The translations under genes were made by a program, and so were the position numbers. Of a stretch of 64,000 nt of DNA, positions 37,009-50,401 are shown one piece after another. The DNA comes from Cunninghamella blakesleeana (lineage: Eukaryota; Mucoromycota; Mucoromycetes; Mucorales; Cunninghamellaceae), in the NCBI GenBank assembly GCA_017871115.1, contig JAFCIZ010000005.1, forward strand, positions 2,907,501 to 2,971,500. The letters are read 5' to 3'. Each line of letters begins with the position of its first letter. Within the stretch, counting starts at the first letter, position 1. The notes below the pieces were generated by a model that was given only the letters and a program-made list of their open reading frames with translations, searched no databases and was not told the origin of the DNA.

Positions 37009-40000
37009 GTAGTAGTAGTAGTAGTAATAATAATAAAAAAATCGGATAAACGTGAAAAAACATAACATACTATAAAAATAACTATTACAAGATAGAAAAA
37101 AGAGATAAATATAGAACTCTAATTTCGATTTTTTTTCTCTTATTCTCTCTTTTTCTCTTTTTTCCTTTTACCTACTAGGATCAAGATACTAAAATGAAGG
37201 AGCTTACGGCTCGTATTGAACAAAATAAAAAAATGCGTGACAAAGCTATTCAAATCTTGCCATTATTAAAGGATAAAAATGCTATTAGTCAGTGTGAAAC
37301 TGAAATCAAAGAATATCAAAAATATATTGATTATTTTTCTGAAGAAATACATAAATTACAACAAAGATCATTACATAGACAAAGTTCGGATGATGGCTCT
37401 ACTATTATATTGACTCCTACTTCTGGTACTAGTGCTACTACGATTGAACCTGGAACGCCTATTCAACGCCATGATTCTTCTCTTTCTACTACTTCTACCT
37501 TACCTCCTAGATCAAGTAGCATTCAACAAACTAATCCTTCACCTTCAAAAGAAGCCGGCCCTAGAAAGAAATATACAAATCTTGGTAAAAAGATAAATGA
37601 AAAATAAATAAAAAACATGATACTAAAAAATTAATAAACTTGATACTAAAAAATATAATATATTATTACATTTATTTATATGTATATTATTTATAGATCT
37701 TTTGACAACGGCTACACCTTATAATAAACCAAAAGTATCATTAAAATTACACGAATTAGAATATAAGCTGGACGTTGAAAAACAAATGTTAACTGCTATC
37801 AAACATATGGCTGATCTATTTGAAAGAGATCCAAGTACAGAAAATCGAAAACGAAAAAGCGAAGTGCAAGGACAAATGTATGAATCAATTGAAAAATTAA
37901 ATTTATTAAAAAAGGCGTTACGTAAATATAAGAGTCTTTATATTGATGAAGGAGATGAAGATGATGATGAATTAGAAACCCCATCTTCTGCTCGATTACC
38001 GCCTGGATTACGTCGTCCTATTACCGGTAAATTACAAATGGAAATTGTGGAAGCTCGCGAATTGGCTCATGCACCTACAAGAATGATTAAATCACCAAGC
38101 ACAGTAGTAGTAGTGAAAATTGATAATAATGTAGTTTTTAGTAGTCGACCTTCTCGTTCTGATAGATGGTTTGAACAATGTGAAATCAATGTTAATAAGG
38201 CTTCAGAAATTGAAATTGCTTTATATGATCAATCCTACGATACGACAGTGAATACTACAGCTGGTAGTAGTGGCGTCAGATTACCTATTGGTGTTTTTTG
38301 GTTGAAAATTACAGATATTGCTGAAAGTCTTCGTCGTCGTAAAGTTTTACAGGAAACAGGTGCTGGATGGGTGTCAGCTCAAGTAGCTCATGAGCATAGT
38401 GCCGGTAGTGGTAGTGACGCTGGTGATGCAGCTGTGACTTTAAATACCCCTTTAGATATCCAGCAACAAAAATCTAACTTGTATAATAATGAAAATGTAC
38501 CTCCTTCTTTACAAGCTCCAAATAATAAAACAGAAGGTATTGAAGCCTGGTTTGATATTGAACCCCTGGGTAAAATTGCTCTTCGTTTGAACTTTGTTCG
38601 TGAACAAACTGCTGGTGGTCGTCCTTTAGATCGTTTAGGAAGAGTGGGTGCTGTCCGTCAAAGAAAAGAAGAAGTTCATGAAATCAATGGCCATCAATTT
38701 GTTGAAAAGAAATTCTATAATATTATGAAATGTGCTTTATGTAGTGATTTCTTGGTCAAACTTGGTTACCAATGTGAAGATTGTGAATACACTTGTCATT
38801 CTGATTGTTATGGGAAAGTCGTTACTAAATGTATTTCTAAGTCCGCTCATGATAAAGTAAATGATAAAAAAAGAAAAGAAATGCTGAAAAGAAAGAAAGA
38901 AGGAAAAATAGAAAAGAAAAGAAAAACTAGACTAATTCATAACTGTTAAACTAATTATCATATTTCTTTAGGATTCTGATGAAGATAAATTAAACCATCG
39001 TATTCCCCATCGATTTGAACCCATTACTAACATTGGTGGTAATTGGTGTTGTCACTGTGGTTATATGTTACCTCTTGGTTCTCGTAATGCAAGAAAGTGT
39101 TCAGAATGTGGAATAACATGTCATGCTAAATGTGCTCATCTTGTACCTGACTTCTGTGGTATGTCAATGAAAATGGCTAATCAAATGCTTGCTGAAATTA
39201 AAGCTGCCAAGAAAAAGACCTCTGATTCTCCGAGCATTAAACACAGTAAACCTACTAAAGCTGAACAATCTCCTTCAAGCGATCTATCTACCTCTTTCTC
39301 TCAGATATCAGTACAAGGTTCTCCTCAACCCTTACCACCAAAAACACCACCTTCTTTACATCAGCCTGTTCCTCCTATGACTACTACTTCACCTAGTGGA
39401 TCACCAAAACTAAGTCCAACTCCACAACAACAGCAACAACAACAGCAACAACAGTTCCCTCCTCCACAACATCAACAACAACAACCTCCTTCTCAATTAC
39501 CACCACATCAACCACATCAGCAGCATATGCCTCCTCCCCACCAACAACAGCAGCGTCCAATAATGCACGGCCAAGGTCCTCCACCTATGATTCCTCAGCA
39601 TGGTCAACAGCCACAACCAGGTTACCCATTCCCTCAACCTCACCATCATGGTTACCCACCTCAACAACGTCCTCCTCCCCAACAATATGATCCTAGATAT
39701 TCACCTCAACAACAACAGCGTCCTCCTCCTTCCTCTCAGTTTGATCCTAGATATCAACCTTACCCACCTCGTCCCTATAATACTCAACCAATACCCAATC
39801 CTCAAATGAGACCCCCTCCTTCTCCTCATCATCAACACCAACAACAGCAGCAGCAGCAGCAACAACAACAACAACAGCAACCATTACCTTCACAACAGCA
39901 TCAACAACAACAGCCTCCACATCCTCCTCATAAACAACCACCACCATCTCAACAAGTTACTAAAGTTGGGTTAGAAAGTTTCAACTTTTTAGCAGTACTT

Positions 40001-40978
40001 GGTAAAGGTAATTTTGGTAAAGTCATGCTTGCAGAAGAAAAGTCCGATAAAAATAACTTATATGCTATCAAGGTCTTGAAAAAACGATTCATTATTGATA
40101 ATGATGAAATTGAAAGTGTACGAAGTGAAAAACGAGTATTCCAAGCAGCTAACCGTGCCCGCCACCCCTTTTTGATTAATTTACATTCCTCTTTCCAAAC
40201 TGAATCAAGAGTTTATTTTGTTATGGAATATGTAAGTGGAGGTGATCTTATGTGGCATATTCAACGTGAACCTTTCTCCGAACGAAGAGCTAAATTTTAT
40301 GCATGCGAAGTACTTTTAGCCTTAGAATATTTCCATAGTCAAGGGATTATTTATCGTGATTTGAAACTAGATAATATTATGTTAGGTTTAGATGGTCATA
40401 TTAAAATTGCAGATTATGGGTTATGTAAAGAAAATATGGGATATGGTCAAGTGACAGCTACTTTTTGTGGTACACCCGAATTCATGGCACCTGAAATTTT
40501 ATTAGAACAAAAGTATGGTAGAGCAGTTGATTGGTGGGCTTATGGTGTATTAATTTATGAAATGTTGTTAGGACAATCTCCATTTAGAGGTGAAGATGAA
40601 GATGAAATTTTTGATGCTATTTTAGAAGATGAAATTTTATATCCTATTAATATGTCAAGAGATTCTGTTGGTATCTGTCAACGTTTATTAACCAGAGATC
40701 CTGAACGCCGTCTTGGTGCCGGTCCTAATGATGCTTTAGATATTAAACAACATCCTTTCTATAGAGGTGTTAATTGGGATGATATGTTGGCTAAAAGAGT
40801 TCCTCCTCCCTTCTATCCTACCATTACAGATCGTTTGGATACTTCTAATTTTGACGAAGAATTTACTCGCGAAAGAGTCGCTTTAACACCAATTGATGGT
40901 AACATGACCCGTGTTGAACAACAAGAATTCCATCAATTTTCTTATGTTGCTGAATGGGTTAATCAACCTCAATGGTAA
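36898..40978 (+). CDS. PKC1: Protein kinase C, fungal PKC1 type
   Basis: Exons 37179-37584, 37697-38856 and 38972-40978, plus a proposed six-base first exon 36898-36903 (ATGGCT before GTAAGT); 1192 residues that way, 1185 if translation starts at 37194. Domains in order: two HR1 Rho-binding coiled coils (about 5-60 and 140-215), a C2-like region, two zinc-binding C1 domains ([14 protein letters not shown]... and [18 protein letters not shown]), a Gln/Pro-rich linker, and an AGC kinase. Kinase landmarks: GKGNFG at 868, Lys891 in [13 protein letters not shown] with Asp987, DYG at 1005 (DYG rather than DFG is normal for fungal Pkc1), [10 protein letters not shown], and a C-terminal tail with LTPIDGN and FHQFSYV motifs. 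It acts below Rho1 in the cell-wall-integrity pathway. Function is certain; the first exon is inferred. Confidence 0.93.
36951..37025. repeat. (AAT)n microsatellite grading into (AGT)n
   Basis: About nineteen AAT units followed by about six AGT units, inside the proposed first intron of PKC1. Reading the opposite strand gives the open runs of Leu and Tyr codons that appear there, which are artefacts. Confidence 0.95.
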
Positions 40979-41744
40979 AATAAATAAAAGATGCTTCTTT
41001 TTATTATATATTTATTATTATTATTATCTTCATTTATAATTATTACTACTATTATTCTTATTTTATTTTAATTTTCTCTGATACGAATCTATATATTATA
41101 TATTTTCATATATAAATAAAAATTTAATAAAACATTGACTACATTTTTATTTTATTATTTTTTCTGAAATAAACTATATATTGACATAACAAACTTAATA
41201 TAAAACTTTATAATAATCCGGTAAGATGGGTTAGATAAAGTTACAAATAAAAACATAAAAAAACATTTTATATTTTCCCAAATAAATAAAAACATCAGTT
41301 TTTTTTCTTTTCTTTTTTTTGCGGGGCGATATTAAAGTTTTATGAGAAAAAAGTTTAAAATAATGCATATTTGATAACAATTTATAGTTCAAGATAGATA
41401 TTAAACCGCAAAAACGTTTTTTCGAATTAACGCTTTAATATAAAAACAATAAAGAATTAGATCCATGATTAAAGTTTATAAAACTACCGGATGGTGGAAA
41501 AAGTTTCATAATATATATTGATCGGAACCAATCATTGCTACACAAACTCTTTCTTTTTTTTTCTCCACATATTTTTTATTTTAATTTTTTGTATGTCTCC
41601 ATTAGGTAATATAATTGATTTTAAATTCCGCCATGTATTCTTATTTAAATCTTCCCTCACATGCTTTCATCATTTTTTTTTTTTCTCTTTCTTTTTCATT
41701 TTGTTTTTTTTTTCTTATATATTATTATCATTACTTTATAAATT
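40979..41744. other. Spacer between PKC1 and carnitine acetyltransferase, no gene seen
   Basis: Same-strand spacer. Several AATAAA-like sites (40980-40987 and 41106-41131) fit the PKC1 3' end; the last 200 bases are T/C-rich and act as the probable leader of the next gene. Confidence 0.5.
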
Positions 41745-44494
41745 ATGACCAATACTGAATCTACTATTACTACTGAAATTTTGCCTGGTGGTGAAACTTT
41801 TAAATATCAAAACAAGCTTCCTAAATTACCAATTCCTAATTTAAAAGATACAACTGATAGATACCTTTCTGCTTTACAGCCCTTACAAGTAAGCATCGTT
41901 AAAATTTCTCTTTTTTTTAAACGAGAAATATACTTATAATAACACTCGTTAATATTAACACTACATTTTTATAATTCATTTATTTTAGACTACACAAAGT
42001 CATGAACGTACTAAAGAAGCTGTTAAACAATTTTTAGAAAACGAAGGCCCTATTTTACAAGAAAAACTTCAAAGCTATGCAACTACCAAATCCTCTTATA
42101 TTGAAGAATTTTGGTAAGTAAAACAAAAAAGGGTATATATATTATTTGCGCCTTTTTTTTTTTGTTTATTATTAACTCTTGTGATTCTTTTTTTTTACGT
42201 AGGTATGATTCTTACCTTCAACATAGTGACTCTGTAGTATTAAATTTAAATCCATTCTTTTTATTGGAAGATGACCCAACGCCACAACGTAACGATCAAA
42301 TTGTAAGAGCCTCCTCCTTAATAGCTTCTACTGTCACATTTATTGATGCTTTACGCCGACAAACTTTAGAGCCTGATGTATTTCGAGGAACACCTTTATG
42401 TATGTCTCAATTTACTAGATTATTTGCTACAGCTAGAGTACCTACAGAAGAACATGGATGTTATATATCTAGTGCAAGTTTAGATCAAGCACGCCATATT
42501 ATCGTTATGGCTCATTCTCAATGTTATCATTTTGATGTATTTGATGAGCATGGACAAGTAGCAGTAACCGAAAAAGAAATTGCAGCAAACTTACGCGCCA
42601 TTCTCAGGGATGCTAGCCAAATTCCTATTAAGGATATTGCTAAGAACGCTATTGGTGTTTTAACTACTGAAAATCGTCGTAACTGGGCTTCTTTACGTAA
42701 TATATTACATAAAGATCGAGTTAATAGCGATGCTTTAAATGTTGTGGATTCTGCCTTATTTGTGGTTTGTCTGGATCACGTTGCCCCTACTAATGTAGAG
42801 GATCTTAGTACAAATATGTTATGTGGTACCTATAAATTGGATAAAGGGTTACAAGTTGGTACCTGCACTAATCGATGGTATGATAAATTACAGGTAAAAT
42901 TAAAAATAGAAATTTGTAATAAATAATGATGATCATGATGATTATCTAACCTAAAAAAAAAAAAATAAAAATAAAAATAAAAAGGCCTGTGTAATCTAAT
43001 TTTTTTTATATATTTTCTTTTTAGATTATTGTATGTAAAAATGGTAGTGCTGGTATTAATTTTGAACATACAGGTAAATTTACATATAAAAAGGAAACAA
43101 AAAAAATAATAAGGAAAGATCACAATATAGATAAGGGAAAAAGAGGGACTTTATTTATTTGATTACTTAATTTTTATTTTTTATTTCCTTTTTATTTTTA
43201 TCTTGCAGGTGTGGATGGTCACACAGTATTAAGATTTGTCTCTGACATTTACACAGATACTATTTTACGATTTGCTAAAACCATCAATAGCCAAACTAAA
43301 TCTATATTCCATTCCTATAAACCTAAAGCAACAAATGGTGATTTAAGAAGAGACAGTGCTGGCCCTATCATTCCTTTTGATATTAATCCTAGACGTATTG
43401 AATGGAATATGACTGAAGATATCACTTTAGGAGTAAGATATGCTGAAACTCGTCTATCTGATTTAATTTTGCAAAATGAAGTCAAGGTTTTAGAATTTAC
43501 AAAATATGGGAAATACTTTATAACTGATATGAAAATGAGTCCTGACGCTTTTATACAAGTAAATAATAATAAAATAATATATATATAAAGAAGGAATATG
43601 ATGTTAACCCATGATATTTATTATTATTTATAGATGGCATATCAAGCAGCTTATTATGGATTATATGGTAAAGTGGAATGCACTTATGAACCAGCAATGA
43701 CCAAAACTTTCCTACACGGAAGAACTGAAAGTATTCGTAGTGTTACCAACCAATCCTTACATTTTGTAAAAACATTCCATAGTAAAGATGCTACTCCTCA
43801 AGCTAAATTAGATGCTTTACGTGCTGCTTTAAAACAGCACACACAACTAACAAAAGATTGTGCTAAAGGCTTAGGGCAAGATCGTCATTTATATGCTTTA
43901 GAATGCTTATTTGATCGTTTACATAAAGGAGAGAAAAAGCCTTTAATCTTTAGCGATGAAGGTTGGAAAACATTAAATCACACTGTATTAAGTACTTCTA
44001 ATTGTGGCAATCCTGCTTTAAGATTATTTGGTTTTGGCCCTGTTGTATCTAATGGTTTTGGTATTGGTTATATTATTAAAGAAGATGGCATCGCTGTAAG
44101 TATCAATTTTTTTTTTTTTTCGGAAACCATGTCAATTTTTCCGTACTTTACATTTTTTTTCTCACGCTTCTTTTTTAAAAAAAATTAACAGATCGTCGCT
44201 GCATCTAAACATCGCCAAACCGAAAGATTATTAGCCACTTTAGAATCTTATTTATTAGAAATTCAACAAATGCTATTAAATGAAAAATACCCAGGCGGTA
44301 TGTCTCAAAAGCAACGATTATTAGCTATGGAAGAAGCTCAAGGACTAGCAAATGGTTATTCTTACTTTGATAATGGTGAAGATGATAAATATTCCGTAGG
44401 TACTTCTAATTCCGACTCCAGTACCTCCTCTCCTCCTCATCGTACAAATCGCAAGGTTGGTAAACGCTTAATGATTACAAAATCTGATCAATAA
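41745..44494 (+). CDS. Carnitine O-acetyltransferase, cytosolic YAT2/FacC class
   Basis: Seven exons: 41745-41888, 41989-42113, 42203-42893, 43025-43073, 43209-43558, 43634-44095, 44192-44494; 707 residues. It opens with KLPKLPIPNLKDTTDRYLSAL, the choline/carnitine acyltransferase N-terminal motif. The catalytic His is in GINFEHTGVDGHT (His335), spanning the 43074-43208 intron. Near the C-terminus GFGPVVSNGFGIGYIIKEDG is the second family signature. It moves acetyl groups between CoA and carnitine so that acetyl units can cross membranes, important for growth on acetate and fatty acids. No mitochondrial presequence and no PTS1 are seen (it ends TKSDQ), so a cytosolic location, as for Yat2/FacC, is favoured. 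The C-terminal Ser/Thr-rich tail is low complexity. Which paralogue it is, is less sure than the enzyme class. Confidence 0.92.
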
Positions 44495-44908
44495 TTTTAT
44501 ATTATTTAAAATTTGTTTTGATCTATTTGCTATTTATTCATTTTGATGTTTATGTATTCGTATTTATTAAGTTATACAAATAAATATATTTTTAAAAAAA
44601 AACTATCCGCTCATGATATACATATAATACTATTATTACCATATTCACCATCATTTTTATTTGCTTTATTACTAAATACGCCATATGTATATATAATGGA
44701 TGAACAAATTTATTATATCTATATGATGAAAAGTAATAAAAATACTTCTTAATTTATATTTTGAATGGCCACTTTATTTTACTCCTTTTTTCTCCTCATG
44801 TATTAATATATATTACATTTGTTCATTATAGTTTCAAGCTTTAAATAAAAATTTATATATGATGGTATATACAATAAAATATAAATAATATAATATAATT
44901 TATACTGG

Positions 44909-44940
<32 letters not shown>

Positions 44941-46418
44941 TATATATTAAAGATTCATAAAAAAAAATTATGTACTTTATACAAGTAAATAATTAGGTAT
45001 ATGCTAAAACTATACAAATAAATCAAGCATATAAAAAACACACTTAGAGTGCATTTTTTTTCTTTTCTTTTCTCCCTTATCCTTTTATATTTTGTTATTT
45101 TGTTCCTATGTCTTTCTTTTTGTAGGTAATGACGCTAATACAAAAATTTCAGTGTCAGTCATCCCTCCTATGTTGTATAAATAAGAAAAAAAAACAAGAA
45201 AAATCATAATTAATATGTGCTCTACTGTAAATAAAATACAACTTTTGATCTTCATCTTATAATATTCTTTATTAAGTATTATTGATAATATCAATTGAAA
45301 TATATAAAAAAAAAGAATTCATCTATTTTCTTAGTATAAAATATAAATATTTGATCATTATATTAGTTTCATTACATTCATTCTTATAAGCTAATAAAAA
45401 AGTTACCGGATTAGAATTATTAATATTGTTTTCAGCCATTTTTCAACAGATATTTTGTTACTATTAGATGCTCCAATACCATAAAGTACTTCATAAATCA
45501 ACTAAAATTAAAAAAGTAAAATAAAACAAAGTGTAGTTCCTTTAATATAACCATTTTTTTTTATTTATACCATCAATGCAATATACTAAATAAATTTATA
45601 TATAATATTCATACCAATAATTGATTTTTATATAATAACTTGAAAATTATAAAATATATTAAATAATCTCTTTAACTCACTAAAAATAATACAATAGAGT
45701 TATTGACCTTTCTTTCTATCATTCCATTTTGAAATATACTGTATTTCACAATAGTTAACTTTTATTATTCTCTAATAAATGGAATTATTATTATAGTTGT
45801 TGATATTGTTATACCATTTTTATCTACAGAATACTCATTCTGAAATTATTTTCATATTATCCGTAGTACTGTATTATATATCTCATCAATTTAATACTAT
45901 CTTTTGTATTTTTATAATTCTACTATTAATATATAAGCACTTTCAATATTACTACGTTGATTATTTATCTTAAAGGCTAAGAAAAAAATAAAAAAGCGAG
46001 AGAAGAAAAGTTAGAAAATTCAAAAATTACTTAAAAAAAAGATTCAGGTATGATTTAAACTCAATCTATCTGGTTGCATAATTTTTTATTTCAATGTATT
46101 TATATTTATATATATTGATTAAGCTCTATATTATGTTATTCGGGAGCTATCTACAAATACTTGTAGAAGAATACCCATTACTATTAGACAAGTTTTTATA
46201 TTTTTGATTGGCATAGCTAATCATCGGGGTGCGGTTATTTAATAGTAAAATAATATTAGTATTTTACACTTGAATTAATTTAAAAAAACTATATCAATTT
46301 GAGAAAACAAATTATTATTTCTGACAAAATAAGTAAATATATAATTTGAAAAAAAAAAAAAATTATATTTTTAAAGAGTTATTTATTTATCTAAAACGAT
46401 ATACAATATATATATATA
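44495..46418. other. 1.9 kb intergenic region with possible gene debris
   Basis: Mostly A/T runs, including a poly-A tract of about 29 at 44910-44938. On the minus strand around 45417-45500 a short stretch after a good acceptor site (TTTTAG) reads YEVLYGIGASNSNKI and VEKWLKTILII before stopping, and on the plus strand near 46130-46190 a stretch reads GSYLQILVEEYPLLLDK. Both have protein-like composition but are isolated. They may be fragments of a dead gene or element; no family recognised. Confidence 0.35.
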
Positions 46419-48720
46419 CTAATTTTTAATTATAATATCATTAGATACCCAAGTATCATAATCATTAGAATTATTTACATCACCAAACATACGTAAACCT
46501 TTATAAACAATACTATATACACCTTTAGGAATTGGAACAAATTTCTTTTTAGAAGATGATGAAGAAGATGATAAAGGCAAATAAACAGCATCAAAAGAAA
46601 ATGTTTCATATGGGTTATCGTCAACCCCGCCTCTAGGAACATATGGTTTAGGTTCTTCAAGATAACCAATCACTTTTTTAGTTTCCTTATTGACTAATTC
46701 CTTGACGAAATAACTAGTACCCATATTAAGTAAATTAATTATACGAAGATTAGAATCTTTATGGAAAGTGATTGTTTTGTTTAATGGAATAGGATCACTG
46801 GGTGTGCTATCCGTAAAAAAAGTAGCACCAAATAAAGAAATATCCTTTTGTCGACCAATCACACCAAAATATGGAACAGATATATCTTTGCTAACTTGAT
46901 TATTGGAATTTTGAAAATAAATAAAACCACCGTACATTGAATGCTCTTTATTATTCCCTTTAGGTGGTACGACAGTAACTTTTACTTGGACAGACTGATG
47001 TGGCTGAACTCTGACCGTAGTTTGTGATATAAATAATTTAGCAGTAAGTGAATTATATGAGACATTAGAAAGCAAAAAATACTTGGACTTTTCAATATTA
47101 TAAGGATTAATACTATGGCTTGGCTTATTTTTAATTTGATATGTAACAAGTTCGTCACCGTTATTCGTGATAGTTAATGTATGAGATTTATATTCTGTTG
47201 TAGAAGCCGTGTCATTAAAGCTAATAGAACCAGGAGAGACGTGAGTTGTTTTAGTAATAGTATTAAAAAGCTGGACCAACCCTGCACCCTGATGAAGTGG
47301 CGTATCAAGAAGTGAATTACTATTATCATTAGATGAAGGGGGAGTTACTGGAAGAGCATAGTTTTGAAATTGTTCTTTTATATATTCAGGTGTAACTTGA
47401 AGACCAAATTTTCTAGCATATTCTAAATAAAGAGCAATGCAACCAGAAATATAGGGTGCAGACATTGATGTACCATCCATTTCACCCCATGAATTCAAGT
47501 ATACTGGTAATGTAGAATATACTCTACCGCCAATTCCACCAAAATGAGGTTGAAGACTTAATTCATAAGTAGGCCCAAAACTTGAAAAAGAAGATACTTT
47601 TCTATTGGATTTTACAGACTTAGCGTATTGACCAACAAACTGGATATGAACCTTTTTGCCGTGATGTAATTGCTTGTATAATATATCACCATATGTTGGT
47701 TCTTTAATACTTATATCAGGAATATTTGTTTCATAGGCAGTAAGTTTAGCACCTTCTTCTAAATAATAAATGACAGCAAGGGCACCTGATTCTTCAATAA
47801 GAGCCATTTTTTCAGTGAGAGTACATGTATCATTATTACTAACTTTTAAAAGTACATATTTATTTTTGACATTTTTTGCAGTATGGCAGGTTTTGTTAGA
47901 AGCAAGTTCTTTTGAAACATCACCCTGAACAAGCTCTCCATCAATATACTTTGTATTAATTGATCTTTTTATTGATTCAAAGTCTAAAGTAAAGTAAAAT
48001 AAATAAGTAAATTAATAAATAAATAAATATAACTTATTATTTGCATTTACCTATAGCATCTTCAACACCAGTTGCTTTAAATTGTTTCACGATATCATAT
48101 GAATTATCAAAGGAAGCAATTGACATGGCACCTTTAGCTGTGCTTGGTTGTCCAAGAGTATATATACCTTCTTTACCGGAATTTCCAGCCGAAATGACAT
48201 CTAATAAATACATAATCAATTGCATGTATTTTAATAAAGGACGTTTATTTAAATATTTTGAATGTATAAACAGAACTTACAATGTCTTCCTTTATTAGCA
48301 AGTCTATCAACAACTGTGTTTATTAAGCTTTCTTGCCAAGAATTTGTTGAACCTAAGGACATATTAATAACATCACAGTCTGCTTTATCGGTTTCTAAAA
48401 TGGCCTCTATAGTAATATCATCAGTGGTATAACCATTACAATCAAATATACGATACTTTCCAAGTTCAACTTTGGGTGCTACTCCAATAAATTCCTAAAA
48501 ATAGTAATAATGATAATAATAATAAAACAAGTAAATATTTATACGATTAAATATATATACGTATATATACGTATATATACATATATATATTTATATTATT
48601 TATATAATTACTTTATATTCCCCTGCTATGATACCAGAAACATGAGTACCATGACCTATATTGATTTTTAATAACGTTATTATATTTAAATTAAGATGTT
48701 TAATAGATATGTTAAGCATA

Positions 48721-48759
<39 letters not shown>

Positions 48760-49538
48760 TTTATTACCAACAGATTTAAAAGTACCACATGCGTCCAATG
48801 GTGTTGGGTTAGGAAAATACTCATCAGTTTCAGTATTGTAATTATCGCCTATAAGATCAGCACCAAAGCTTACCTATAAATACTATTAATATTAGCAAAC
48901 AAACAAAAAAATAATTTTCATTGGCTTATGTAAAATGATATTACTTTATATCCATTTCCAAACCCGCCACCAAGAGCTGGGTGATTGTAATCTATACCAT
49001 CATCAATAACACAAACACGAACACCTTTTCCAGTTAAACCTAGTTCTTTATGAACTTGATCAACTTGAGTTAAATGATGTGGTAAAACCTTTTTAATATC
49101 GTTAGGACTAGTCATTGGGGTATAAGAACGCTCGGTATGATTTGACTTTGGTATATTAGATGTAACCTTACGATTCTTGCCCTTTTGGTGAATAGTAGAA
49201 GGATAAATAGCAGTAACATAATCATTGTCTAAAATTGATTCAAGTTGTAGGTGATAATCAATTGTTTTATCCAATTGAAAAGTTAAACCTGAAAAAACAT
49301 CATGTTTGAATGCTTTGCGAATTTTAAATCGCTGAGGATCAAAATGAATGGATAGCTCCGTAAGTAACTTATCAACCCCAGTGCGATCGGTTACTTCAAT
49401 GGTATACTTTCCTTGAATAGTCTTCGAATTGCTTGGATATTTGTATTTCTTGTGATTTAAATTGGCTTCAGTGAATGGAATTAATAATAAAAATCCAAAT
49501 AGTGTTAAACAAATAATAGAAAATATAGATTTTTTCAT
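46419..49538 (-). CDS. Secreted subtilisin-family serine protease with PA insert (S8)
   Basis: Six minus-strand exons: 49538-48945, 48873-48768, 48655-48612, 48494-48281, 48200-48051, 47983-46419; 890 residues from the ATG at 49538. That start gives a signal peptide (MKKSIFSIICLTLFGFLLL); an upstream in-frame ATG at 49622 would bury it. A propeptide with an inhibitor-like fold follows. The catalytic triad is complete: Asp179 (VIDDGIDYNHPALGG), His235 (GHGTHVSG) and Ser542 (GTSMSAPYISG), with Asn in SAGNSG for the oxyanion. Between His and Ser lies a PA-type insert of about 150 residues with two cysteines, then a C-terminal Fn3-like/DUF1034-like region. This is the minor-extracellular-protease (Vpr-like) subtilase class, common in filamentous fungi. 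It should degrade external protein. The intron at 48656-48767 carries a long (TA)n run. Confidence 0.93.
48722..48758. repeat. (TA)n microsatellite in a protease intron
   Basis: About 17 TA units close to the 5' splice site of the second intron of the subtilase gene (minus strand). Confidence 0.9.
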
Positions 49539-50344
49539 CTTTATATGGATTATGTCTGATAAAAAAGAAGAAGAAAAATATAACTTTATAACTTTGATTA
49601 AAATGACATTTTTTTTATCCATTTATAAGAAAAAATTACATATAAGGGCTTAGTCTGTTTTTTTGCTATTTTTAATTAAAATAAATAGAGAAGAGGCTAA
49701 GGCTCATCTATGAAATGCGACACTTAACTTTTTTATGAACAGTTTTTCTGCTTTTTTTTACTAATAGTATATGAAATGTAACTTGAAAAAATTTCTACTT
49801 TTGCTTATTAAAAAAAATATACATTTGTATAAAAATTAATATAGCTAATATGATTATATACAAGTATTTATATATATAATAAAAAGCATAGTATAATGAT
49901 TATAATAATTCATTGATTTTATTTAGTAAATTCAGAAGCTTAGACAACTAAATATACTTTAGGTTTATACATCACAACAAACATGACGGCGTTTATAAAA
50001 TTATTTTTAAATCATTTTCATTTTAAAAAATGAACATTAGAAAAAAGTTCATCTTTTTACTAAAATTAAATATAGAAATGAGCTTGTAGAATTATCATCA
50101 AAGCACAATACTGTCGTACAAATGAGATAAAATTAATAATAGAACAAAAATATTTCACCGCCAGCGCCATTACAAAACATTATGGTCATCCAATGAATAC
50201 CTTTATTTTAAAACCAAAAGTAGAATAATTGGGTATTGTTTCAAATACCAGCATAACGTTTATTATTGTTATTATTATTATTATTATTATTATTAAAAGT
50301 ATGAATTAATTTAAATACAACAGGGTATTATATATCAATTATAA

Positions 50345-50391
<47 letters not shown>

Positions 50392-50401
50392 CATGTATGT
50401 A
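49539..50401. other. Spacer, no gene seen
   Basis: AT-rich 5' flank of the subtilase and 3' flank of the Sel1-repeat gene. (TTA)n at about 50264-50294 and (TA)n at about 50349-50383. No coding signal. Confidence 0.5.

Noticed and set aside
36866..37068. Poly-Leu and poly-Tyr frames on the minus strand
   Set aside because: These are translations of the (AAT)n microsatellite in the PKC1 5' region.
38857..38949. Read-through of the PKC1 frame into a Lys-rich tail and stop
   Set aside because: A donor at 38857 and acceptor at 38971 restore a second C1 domain and the kinase in phase 0, so this is intron sequence.
46060..46085. Sequence vaguely like a tRNA anticodon arm
   Set aside because: No T-arm consensus, no acceptor pairing and no B box could be found nearby.
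49536..49622. Upstream in-frame start for the subtilase
   Set aside because: It would put 28 polar residues before a clear signal peptide, so the start at 49538 was chosen.
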